Source of the DNA: Magnetospirillum sp. 15-1
Lineage (GTDB): Bacteria > Pseudomonadota > Alphaproteobacteria > Rhodospirillales > Magnetospirillaceae
Reading direction: 5' to 3'
Assembly (NCBI RefSeq): GCF_900184795.1
Contig: NZ_FXXN01000018.1
Coordinates: 62,001-126,000, forward strand
Length of the DNA: 64,000 nt
Below, in pieces: positions 53,379 through 60,482 of the stretch. Below the pieces are notes generated by a model. That model was not told where the DNA came from. It did not search any database and saw only the letters and a program-made list of their open reading frames with translations. A program made the position numbers and the translations under genes. Each line of letters starts with the position of its first letter. Position 1 is the stretch's first letter.

Positions 53379-53403
53379 GGGCGTCCGGTTGGTCCGGACG
53401 CCC
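53379..53403 (+). promoter_or_regulatory. Perfect hairpin between bssA and bssB
   Basis: Stem GGGCGTCCGG (53379-53388) and CCGGACGCCC (53394-53403) with a 5-base loop. There is no T tract, so it is more likely an mRNA-processing or stability element than a terminator. It follows the bssA stop by 16 bp and could raise the level of the upstream D-C-A message relative to B and the accessory genes. Confidence 0.6.
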
Positions 53404-53455
53404 ATCTCCCCCGGCTTTCATTTCATTCTCACGTCTCATGTTCGGAAGGTAATTC

Positions 53456-53713
53456 ATGACCATGACCCAAGCGTCCACCTCCGCTCCGGCCAATGCCCAG
53501 CCCGCCGTGCAGATGCACCGGGAGGAAGGAACCAGCCGTCCGTGCAGCATCTGCAAGTGGCAGACCCCCGACCCGACCGATCCGATCCGCGGCCAGTGTA
53601 CCGTCAACCGCCATGCCAACGGCGGCGTGTGGAAGCGCTGGATTCGGGATGCGCTCAACACCACCTGCGGCCGTCATGAGGAAGGCAAGCTGTCCTTCCG
53701 TGACCACGTCTGA
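53456..53713 (+). CDS. bssB: Benzylsuccinate synthase beta subunit
   Basis: 85 residues, with GGAAGG upstream. Four conserved cysteines (CSICKWQ, GQCTVNRH, NTTCGRH) bind a [4Fe-4S] cluster in BssB. The block GQCTVNRHANGGVWKRW and the C-terminal EEGKLSFRDHV are characteristic of BssB. The beta subunit is thought to gate the active site of the alpha subunit. The N-terminal ~25 residues are an extended Ala/Pro/Ser-rich segment. Confidence 0.93.
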   Translation: MTMTQASTSAPANAQPAVQMHREEGTSRPCSICKWQTPDPTDPIRGQCTVNRHANGGVWKRWIRDALNTTCGRHEEGKLSFRDHV

Positions 53714-53810
53714 GAACGTCGATTGCATAAAATCGGAACCGTCGGGGATCTGAATTCCGGCGGTTCCGGGGACGTCGCACATTCAACGGTTTTTCCTATC
53801 TAGGTGTTCC

Positions 53811-54680
53811 ATGAAGACTATTCAGACCATCGGCAGCGCCAGCGTGTTTGTCCCGGAAGAAGACCCCTACTACTACGTCAGCAACGAGACCATCAGCTTT
53901 CTCGACAAGATCCGTAATATCTCGCGCAAGCATCCGGTCAACGTTCTGGTGGTGGGCAAGCAGGGGTGCGGCAAGTCGTCGCTGGTCCGCCAGTACGCCG
54001 CCACCCACAAGCTGCCGCTGGCCACCTTCCAGATCGGAATTCTGTCGGAGCCGGGCCAGTTGTTCGGCGAATACGCGCTGGAGAACGGCGAGACCCACTA
54101 CAAGCAGTTCCTGTTTCCCCAGGCGTTGCAGACTCCCAACTGCGTCATTCACCTGGAGGAGATCAACCGGCCGGAGCACCCCAAGGCGCTCAACATGCTG
54201 TTCTCGATCCTGTCCGACGACCGGCAGGTCTGGATGGATGAGTTGGGGCTGCTGAAGGTGGCCGATGGCGTGGTGTTCTTCGCCACCCTGAACGAGGGCG
54301 ACGAGTTCGTCGGCACCGAACTGCTGGACCCGGCACTGCGTGACCGCTTCTACGTTATCTCCATGGACTATCTGCCCAACGAGGTGGAAATCGAGGTTCT
54401 GGAGAAGAAGGCCGGCGTCACGCCGGAACAGGCCGTCGAGATCATCAACGTGGTCAACAGCCTGCGCGCCAGCCCCGATCTTCAGGTGGATGTTTCCACC
54501 CGCAAGGCGCTGATGATCGCCGAGATGATCGCCGCCGGCGGCAGCCTGCATCAAGCCATCAGCGCCAGTCTCCAGACCGACCGCTCGACCTTGGAAGCGG
54601 TCTTGCAATCGCTGCACGTCAACCTTGGCAAGGTTGAGCGGGGCAAGACCGAATACATGGTTTTCTCGTCGAAGTACTAG
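53811..54680 (+). CDS. bssE: MoxR-type AAA+ ATPase, BssE
   Basis: 289 residues. Walker A GKQGCGKSS (49-57), Walker B CVIHLEE (111-117), sensor 1 FFATLNEGDEF, and an arginine-finger region (LDPALRDRF). BssE is found in all bss operons and is thought to help assemble or re-activate the synthase. As with other MoxR proteins it should work with a VWA-domain partner, and the next gene encodes one. Gap to bssB is 97 bp, including a 7-bp stem GGAACCG/CGGTTCC. Confidence 0.9.
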   Translation: MKTIQTIGSASVFVPEEDPYYYVSNETISFLDKIRNISRKHPVNVLVVGKQGCGKSSLVRQYAATHKLPLATFQIGILSEPGQLFGEYALENGETHYKQFLFPQALQTPNCVIHLEEINRPEHPKALNMLFSILSDDRQVWMDELGLLKVADGVVFFATLNEGDEFVGTELLDPALRDRFYVISMDYLPNEVEIEVLEKKAGVTPEQAVEIINVVNSLRASPDLQVDVSTRKALMIAEMIAAGGSLHQAISASLQTDRSTLEAVLQSLHVNLGKVERGKTEYMVFSSKY

Positions 54681-54688
54681 GACATCCC

Positions 54689-56392
54689 ATGCCGCATACT
54701 CCTCCCGACGATACCCCTCCCAAACGATTCGTCATCGCCGACGAGGGGGGCAATTCCGACTTCTGGCGGCGGAACAAGTCGCCGGTCGAGCCCATCGAAC
54801 TGGCGAAACTGCTGGTGGCGGTGCGCAAGATGACGTCCTTCGTCGGACGGAACGTCGGCGACGTGGTGTGGTCGGGCATGGAGGTCGATCACGCCATCGC
54901 CCTCGACCCCACTCCGATCATGGGCCACTACCCGGTGCCGGCCTCCAAGGTCGATCTGATGGTCGGCCTCGCCGTACAGGAGGCGTTCAAGCGGACCGAG
55001 TGGAGCGAGCGCGTACTCCAGCGCGCTCGGGAAAAGGCCGCAGTAGCGCCGCAGTACGACTACAAGTTCGGCCTGTTCCTGCGGCTGTGCGAAGACGTTT
55101 ACGTGGACACTCTGGCCAATGCCAGTGTGTTGGGGGAATACGCCGAGGCGGCGCGGGTCTGGCGCATCGCCCGCAACCGGCGCGAGCTGCTGTCTCCGCC
55201 CTCCCTGTCCGAGGCGATGCATCTGTGGTGGGCGATGGCGGCCAACCGTGATGCCGATCTCTATCGGGCCGGCTATACCGACCGGACCGTCAGCGGTGTC
55301 CTCAACACCCAGGCGCTGGACAAGTTCTACACCAAACCCATCGACGTGCTGAATCGCATGGTCGCCGCCCTACGGACCGACTGCGCCGCCGCCGGCGGCG
55401 TCGCCGAACGGGTGGATTTCCGGGTCGACCTGTATCTGGCGGTGTGGAAGCAGCTATTGCCTTTCATCCGCTTCTGGCCGGGCGACCGCGGCGACCGCAG
55501 CCTGGTCCCCGATTTCTGCGACGACGACATCGCCATGGAGGAGGAGGACCGCAAGGCGGTCAAGGCCACCATCGTCAGCTATGCCCAGATGATCGAGCGG
55601 GCGCTGCCCACCAAGAACCGCGATTTCACCGAGGAACTGAAGGACAACGTCGACAACATCGACGATGTGGTGAAGATCGAGGGCAACGACGTGGTGATGA
55701 TCGCCGCCGACCGCATCGATTACGATCTCCTGCGCAAGCTGGAACGGGTGGTGGGGGCCGCCGCCCAGCGCAACAGCAGCTTCAACCGTGGCCTCAAATC
55801 CGGCAAAATCCACGCCCGCCGCCTGTACCGCGCCCATACGACCGGCGCGGTCTTTCAGGAAAAGCGGCACGAATTCGATCTGCGCAACGACGTGGTCGTC
55901 CTGGTCGATGCCACCGGCTCCATGGCCGATCCCACCAAGTGGGATCGGGCGGAATCGACCTATCAGACCCTGTTTACCGCCATTCGCCGTTTCAACAAGC
56001 GGGCCAGGCTGTTTGCCTATAACGAGGTCAAGGACGCCTGCCGCATCACCGAGCTTTATCGCGGCGATACCATGCTGACCATCCTGCCCCACGGCAAGAC
56101 GGCCTCGGGCGAGGCCATCATCGCCACCGGGCTCAGTACCCGCAAGACCAATCGCCGGCGCCTGATGATCCATATCACCGACGGCGCTTCCAACTGGGGC
56201 TGCGGCGTCGGAGAAGCGGTGGCCTATTGCCGGCGCCACGGCATTTCCCTGCTGACCCTGGGCATCGGATGCAGCCCGTCGGCCAAGCAATCCCTGCGCG
56301 ACGAATATGGCAGTCTGGTCCAATTCGCCGAAAAGAATGATGAGCTCCCCGCAATGGTCGCCACCCTTCTGCGCCATGAAAGGAGAGCCTGA
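54689..56392 (+). CDS. VWA-domain protein, probable partner of the BssE ATPase
   Basis: 567 residues, starting 8 bp after bssE. The N-terminal ~380 residues are mostly helical and not assigned. The C-terminal third is a von Willebrand A domain with a complete MIDAS: D407-x-T-G-S (LVDATGSMAD), a downstream Thr in GKTASGEAI, and HITDGASNWG. MoxR ATPase plus VWA protein is a recurring chaperone pair for inserting metals or remodelling metalloenzymes (CbbQO, NorQD, CobST). By analogy this pair may mature or repair benzylsuccinate synthase. Whether it equals the gene called bssF in Thauera or Aromatoleum cannot be settled here. Confidence 0.85.
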   Translation: MPHTPPDDTPPKRFVIADEGGNSDFWRRNKSPVEPIELAKLLVAVRKMTSFVGRNVGDVVWSGMEVDHAIALDPTPIMGHYPVPASKVDLMVGLAVQEAFKRTEWSERVLQRAREKAAVAPQYDYKFGLFLRLCEDVYVDTLANASVLGEYAEAARVWRIARNRRELLSPPSLSEAMHLWWAMAANRDADLYRAGYTDRTVSGVLNTQALDKFYTKPIDVLNRMVAALRTDCAAAGGVAERVDFRVDLYLAVWKQLLPFIRFWPGDRGDRSLVPDFCDDDIAMEEEDRKAVKATIVSYAQMIERALPTKNRDFTEELKDNVDNIDDVVKIEGNDVVMIAADRIDYDLLRKLERVVGAAAQRNSSFNRGLKSGKIHARRLYRAHTTGAVFQEKRHEFDLRNDVVVLVDATGSMADPTKWDRAESTYQTLFTAIRRFNKRARLFAYNEVKDACRITELYRGDTMLTILPHGKTASGEAIIATGLSTRKTNRRRLMIHITDGASNWGCGVGEAVAYCRRHGISLLTLGIGCSPSAKQSLRDEYGSLVQFAEKNDELPAMVATLLRHERRA

Positions 56393-56397
56393 CGGCC

Positions 56398-56973
56398 ATG
56401 CGTACCGCCGCCTTGAACGATATTCTCGACCGGGAATGGGCGATGTTTTCCCAGGTTCGCAGCAGTCGTCCCGTCCAGTGTCAGGGATCACCGGAAACCT
56501 TTCGCTCGGTTCGGGGCAGTCTGTTCGCCATATGGAGCTATCCCATGCTGGAGGCCTATCGCCTTGACCTGATCGCGGCCGAACGGCAGGGACGCAATCT
56601 CCTGACCGAGAAATATGCCCGCATGGACGACCTGATCGAGCCATTGAGCCTCAATCCGCTGATCGAGGTCATCGTCGATATCGAAACCGAATGGCAGCGC
56701 GAATTGCGCGACCGTTATCCCACTCTCTCCAGTTTCTGCTGCCGCCGCACCGATCTGTCCGAGGATGGCTCGGATTTCGCGGTTTATCTGCATTGCGAGT
56801 TGGAAACCTACGGCCCGGACACCCTCGACCTCTATTACGACAACCTCAAGGCCGCCTTGGATGAAGGCCGTAACCTCGCCATCGAAGCCCTGGGGCAACT
56901 GGTTCAGGCTGCGGGATATGACCGTATCGAGCAGGCCGAGGCTATTCTGGCCGCCGAAGGGAGGCGGTCATGA
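56398..56973 (+). CDS. DUF4125-family protein in bss operon
   Basis: 191 residues, soluble. The pattern LDREWAMFSQVR, CQGSPETFRSVRGS and AERQGRNLLTEKYARMDDLI matches DUF4125, a family of unknown function common in strict anaerobes. It starts 5 bp after the VWA gene stop and overlaps the next gene by 4 bases, so it is part of the bss transcript. Its role is unknown. The co-occurrence here with DUF4037 is notable, since I recall both families as neighbours in anaerobe genomes. Confidence 0.75.
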   Translation: MRTAALNDILDREWAMFSQVRSSRPVQCQGSPETFRSVRGSLFAIWSYPMLEAYRLDLIAAERQGRNLLTEKYARMDDLIEPLSLNPLIEVIVDIETEWQRELRDRYPTLSSFCCRRTDLSEDGSDFAVYLHCELETYGPDTLDLYYDNLKAALDEGRNLAIEALGQLVQAAGYDRIEQAEAILAAEGRRS

Positions 56974-57257
56974 GCATCACCGTCACCTTGAATTTGCTGG
57001 GAGTCCGGCCCTTCCAATTGCTGGAAGAGACCATGAGCTTCGACGAGAGCGAGGCCCCCACCCTTGCCGACCTCATTGGCCGGGTCGATCAGCGCAACCC
57101 CGGCTTCAGCGCCGCCATGCTCGACGACGCCGGGCGGCTGTCACGACAATTCGCCTTTCTCATCAATGGCCTGAATGCCGAGTATTCCGGTGGAACCGCC
57201 GCGCCGCTGGCCGCCGGCGACGTCATCAACGTCATCCCGGCCATCGCGGGCGGCTGA
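56970..57257 (+). CDS. ThiS/MoaD-like beta-grasp protein ending in Gly-Gly
   Basis: 95 residues. The C-terminus GDVINVIPAIAGG is the ThiS/MoaD tail, whose last Gly is adenylated and thiocarboxylated in sulfur carriers or conjugated in Ubl modifiers. The rest fits a beta-grasp fold (FAFLINGLNAEYSGG, ADLIGRVDQRNPGF). No ThiF/MoeB-type E1 enzyme is visible in the window. It could supply sulfur for a cofactor (a molybdopterin or tungstopterin enzyme of the pathway) or be an autonomous modifier of a bss component. It overlaps the DUF4125 gene by 4 bases. Confidence 0.8.
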   Translation: MSITVTLNLLGVRPFQLLEETMSFDESEAPTLADLIGRVDQRNPGFSAAMLDDAGRLSRQFAFLINGLNAEYSGGTAAPLAAGDVINVIPAIAGG

Positions 57258-57268
57258 GGAGACAGCAC

Positions 57269-57793
57269 ATGATCATCGACAGACCCGGATCACATTTCGT
57301 CTTCGTGCTTCCCGCCGCCCACATCCGCGAGCGCTACAATTACATCAATTTCCGGGGACAGCCGCTGACCAATCGGCAGTACCTGGATTTCTGGGGAAAG
57401 TGGCTGATCTTCGGCCACCGCGACCAATTGGATGATCTGGCGGCAAGGCTCGACCCCTTCGTGGAAGCCCACCAGGTTCCCGCCGCCAAACTGGACCGCA
57501 AGCTCATCGACGAGTTCGGCCTCGACCGTTGCGTCATGTGCGTCTACTGCCATTTCGAGGACCGGGAGGCGGTATGGGACATTCTGGCCGGCCTGGGGGT
57601 CAGCGACAAAGCCTGGATGTTCGAGCGTGAGACCATGGAAAAGTGGCTGCCCGGCGGGGTCAATCTGGAACGCTGGATCAGCGGCCGGGGCCTGGATGCC
57701 AAGCAGGCCGACGAGGTTCGCAGATCGGCCGACGCCCGTTTCAAGCGATGGTTCTCCTGCGACGACGCCATCTTTACCGGTATCGAGCAATAG
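57269..57793 (+). CDS. Unrecognised 174-residue protein in bss operon
   Basis: Start at 57269, with GAGGAG upstream, 11 bp after the ThiS/MoaD-like gene. Soluble, mixed alpha/beta. Visible features are an N-terminal HFVFVLPAAHIRERYNYINF, a Cys trio in LDRCVMCVYCHFED that could bind metal, and LDFWGKWLIFGH. No family is recognised. Its tight linkage to the ThiS/MoaD-like gene suggests the two products act together. Confidence 0.7.
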   Translation: MIIDRPGSHFVFVLPAAHIRERYNYINFRGQPLTNRQYLDFWGKWLIFGHRDQLDDLAARLDPFVEAHQVPAAKLDRKLIDEFGLDRCVMCVYCHFEDREAVWDILAGLGVSDKAWMFERETMEKWLPGGVNLERWISGRGLDAKQADEVRRSADARFKRWFSCDDAIFTGIEQ

Positions 57794-57794
57794 C

Positions 57795-58385
57795 ATGAGC
57801 GTCCCCCCCGATTCCTCCCGGGCATTGGAGCGCCACCGCCTGCGCCTGCGCGAACGCCGCTTCGTGATGTCCGAGCACGTGGTGCGCAGCCTGATGAGTG
57901 GATCGCTCACGGTCGCCGATATCGTGGCGACCGTGCGGGGAGGAACCATCATCGAGGTTCACACCCATGCCCGGCGCGGAACGAGTTTGCTGCTCGCAGC
58001 CCGCTGCGGCGACCGGCCGGTCCATGTCATGTGCGCCGACGGCGTCGACGACTGGCTGGTGATCCCGTTCGCCTATGTCCCGGCCCGACCGGTCTGGGCG
58101 ACGCCGGGGCGGCGCAATCCCAAAGGAGTGCCGGAAATGAACGGCAAATTCACCAATTGTTATTTCTGCGGCGGAGAGATCAAGACGGTGACGGTGGGAA
58201 ACTTCGACTACCGCAAGGAGGGAGTTCTCTACGTCATCAAGAAGGTTCCCGCCGGTCTTTGCGTGGAATGTGGTGAGAAATACATCGAGCCGGCCGTCGG
58301 CGAGCGGATGGATTTCATGATCCAAAACAGCCTGTTCACCACCACCGAGCCGGTGAACGTCATCGAATTCCCCAGCGACTCATAG
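57795..58385 (+). CDS. DUF4258-type domain fused to YgiT-type zinc-finger domain
   Basis: 196 residues, beginning 1 bp after the previous stop. Residues ~10-95 resemble DUF4258 (SEHVVRSLMSGSLTVADIVA), a fold related to small toxin-like proteins. Residues ~115-196 are a YgiT/MqsA-type zinc finger with C122-x2-C125 and C156-x2-C159. In many genomes these are two adjacent genes. Here they are in one frame, but an AGGAG (58124-58128) placed 8 bases before an in-frame ATG at 58137 could also give a separate 82-residue zinc-finger protein. A DNA- or protein-binding regulatory role is possible. A toxin-antitoxin function is not supported by its place in a catabolic operon. Confidence 0.75.
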   Translation: MSVPPDSSRALERHRLRLRERRFVMSEHVVRSLMSGSLTVADIVATVRGGTIIEVHTHARRGTSLLLAARCGDRPVHVMCADGVDDWLVIPFAYVPARPVWATPGRRNPKGVPEMNGKFTNCYFCGGEIKTVTVGNFDYRKEGVLYVIKKVPAGLCVECGEKYIEPAVGERMDFMIQNSLFTTTEPVNVIEFPSDS

Positions 58386-58405
58386 CGATCGGCCGGAGAC
58401 CAAGC

Positions 58406-58624
58406 ATGGATTACAGCTATCCCGAAATCGACCAGCTCGCCACGCTGCTGGAGGCCGAAATGAAGGGAAGCTCGGTCGATCCGGCGGAGTGCCGGCGACT
58501 GGCATCGCGATTGGCCGAACTGTACCCCGAGATCGCCGGCAGCATGAGACAGATCCTGGTCAGGGACTGTGGCCCGGGCATCTCACCGCCCCGGAACGGG
58601 GAAGGCGGAAATGAACGGGCTTGA
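58406..58624 (+). CDS. Small protein of unknown function in bss operon
   Basis: 72 residues. The start is 20 bp after the zinc-finger gene and the end overlaps the DUF4037 gene by 14 bases. The first ~50 residues look helical (IDQLATLLEAEMKG, RRLASRLAELYPEI) and the tail is Gly/Arg-rich. No family is recognised. It may be a small partner of the DUF4037 protein. Confidence 0.55.
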   Translation: MDYSYPEIDQLATLLEAEMKGSSVDPAECRRLASRLAELYPEIAGSMRQILVRDCGPGISPPRNGEGGNERA

Positions 58625-59537
58625 TCTCGCCGAGGACTACTGGCGGCGGCACGGCAGGCCCTGGCTGGAGGAGAAATATGCCCCCTGGCGCCACCGCATC
58701 GCGGTCGGATTGGTGGGGGACGGCTCGGACTGCCTGGGGTTCGACGACGAGTATTCCCGTGACCACGATTGGGGGCCTGGCTTTTGCCTTTGGCTGACCC
58801 ACGAGGATCATATGGAGATCGGCGACGCCCTCGGACGCGACTATCGGGCGTTACCGCCCACATTCAACGGCTTCACCCGCCAGACCAGCGAATGGGGCGG
58901 GGGCCGAGTGGGCGTGTTCGAGATCGGCTCCTTCTACCGCGGCTTCATCGGCCGCCCCGGCATCCCCGAGACCCTGGCCGACTGGTTCAGAATTCCCGAG
59001 AAGAATCTGGCGGCCGCGACCTCCGGCCGGGTTTTCGCCGATGAGCTGGGAGACTTTTCCCGCATTCGCCAGGGATTGCTGGCCTTCTATCCCGATGACG
59101 TCCGCTTGGCCAAGATCGGTGCCCGCTGCATGTCGGCGGGACAAGCCGGGCAATACAATCTGCACCGCAGCATCCAGCGCGGCGATCCGTTCGCCGCCCG
59201 ATACGCGGAAACCAAGTTCTGCGCCGATGCCCTCTCGCTGGTCTATCTGCTCAATCGTCGCTACGCCCCCTACTTCAAATGGCTGTGGCGCGGCCTGGCC
59301 GAACTGCCCATCCTGGGTCCCTGGCTGGCCGAGGCCGTCGCCGCCCTCGTCGCGGCCGACGATCCCGGCCATAAGACGGCCGCGGTGGACGCCATCTGCG
59401 CCCGCCTCGTGGCGGCCTTGGTCGCCGAGGGCCTGAGCCATTCCTCGAGCCGCTTCCTGGTGGATCACGGCCCGGTCATTCATGATCGGATCGCCGATCC
59501 GTCCTTGCGTGCCGTCAACGTCTGGGTGGGACCTTAA
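58611..59537 (+). CDS. DUF4037-family protein (nucleotidyltransferase-like)
   Basis: 308 residues from MNGLDLAEDY at 58611, with GGAAGGCGG upstream. The segment VGLVGDGSDCLGFDDEYSRD and HDWGPGFCLWL is the DUF4037 signature; its G-S-D and D-x-D spacing recalls nucleotidyltransferase active sites. The C-terminal half is helical. Enzymatic activity is unproven for the family. If it transfers nucleotides, the ThiS/MoaD-like protein encoded upstream is one possible acceptor, but this is speculation. Confidence 0.78.
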   Translation: MNGLDLAEDYWRRHGRPWLEEKYAPWRHRIAVGLVGDGSDCLGFDDEYSRDHDWGPGFCLWLTHEDHMEIGDALGRDYRALPPTFNGFTRQTSEWGGGRVGVFEIGSFYRGFIGRPGIPETLADWFRIPEKNLAAATSGRVFADELGDFSRIRQGLLAFYPDDVRLAKIGARCMSAGQAGQYNLHRSIQRGDPFAARYAETKFCADALSLVYLLNRRYAPYFKWLWRGLAELPILGPWLAEAVAALVAADDPGHKTAAVDAICARLVAALVAEGLSHSSSRFLVDHGPVIHDRIADPSLRAVNVWVGP

Positions 59538-59541
59538 GACC

Positions 59542-60480
59542 ATGGGAAATGTCCTGGTGATCGGCGGCAGCTATTTTGCCGGCCGCGTCTTCGTCGAAGA
59601 GCTGACGAAGCACGGCGACGTCAACGTCTATGTATTCAATCGCGGGCGCCAGCCGCTCGGCATGCCCACGGTCACCGAACTGAGGGGGGACCGCGACCGG
59701 ATCGAACAGGTTGCCACGGCCATTCCTCCGCTGGATTGGGATACGGTCGTGGATTTCTGCGGCTACGAACCCGCCCAGGTGATGTCGCTGCTGGATCACC
59801 TGCCGGGCAACGTCCGCCAGTACATCTTCATCAGCACCACCACCGTCTATGACCGGACCACGCGATTGCCGGTGCGCGAGGACGCGCCAAAGCTCGCCGC
59901 CCCCCAGAAGGAGTTGGGAAGTCAGTCCCGGTACGGCTTCGATAAATGGCTGTCGGAAATTGCCGTGCAGACCGAATGCGAGCGACGGGGAATCGCCTTC
60001 ACCATTTTCCGCCCGGCCGTCATCTACGGCTATTACAACTACGCCCCGCGCGAGAGCTATTTCTTCGACCGTCTGACCAGCCACCGTCCCATCGAAATCC
60101 CCGAGCACAATCTGTCTTTGTTCAGCGTCATCTGGGTCGTCGACATGGCGCAAGCCCTGATCCGCGCCTTGGGCGAACCCCGAGCCTTCGGTAAGGTCTA
60201 CAACCTGGCTTCGGACGAGTTGATTTCCTACGGGCGGATCATCGACGTTCTGGGCGAAATCACCGGCAAGACCGTCGAGACCCTGGCGCTGCCCACCCGC
60301 GAGATCGAGAGGCGGGGGCTGCCCCTGCCCTTTCCGCTGACCGAACACCTGATCTATAGCGGCCAGGCGGCGGCCGAGGATTTTGGCCTGGCCTATACCC
60401 CCTTCGCCGCCGGCATCCGGGAGTCCTTGAAGTATTACCTGATGATCCGACGGGCCGCCCGCGCCCGGGACGGATCATAA
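59542..60480 (+). CDS. NAD-dependent epimerase/dehydratase-like protein (atypical SDR)
   Basis: 312 residues from MGNVLVIGG, 4 bp after the DUF4037 stop. Rossmann motif VLVIGGSYFAGR at the N-terminus, FISTTTVYD and the catalytic-type YGFDK (YxxxK), then a substrate domain. It is related to extended/atypical SDRs acting on nucleotide sugars or serving as RNA-binding or chaperone proteins. No toluene-pathway step needs such an enzyme, so its presence in the operon is unexplained. Confidence 0.85.
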   Translation: MGNVLVIGGSYFAGRVFVEELTKHGDVNVYVFNRGRQPLGMPTVTELRGDRDRIEQVATAIPPLDWDTVVDFCGYEPAQVMSLLDHLPGNVRQYIFISTTTVYDRTTRLPVREDAPKLAAPQKELGSQSRYGFDKWLSEIAVQTECERRGIAFTIFRPAVIYGYYNYAPRESYFFDRLTSHRPIEIPEHNLSLFSVIWVVDMAQALIRALGEPRAFGKVYNLASDELISYGRIIDVLGEITGKTVETLALPTREIERRGLPLPFPLTEHLIYSGQAAAEDFGLAYTPFAAGIRESLKYYLMIRRAARARDGS

Positions 60481-60482
60481 GC

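Noticed and set aside
58137-58385. Toxin-antitoxin module in the bss operon
   Set aside because: DUF4258 and YgiT domains can occur in such pairs, but here they are fused, lack the antitoxin HTH and lie within a catabolic operon.
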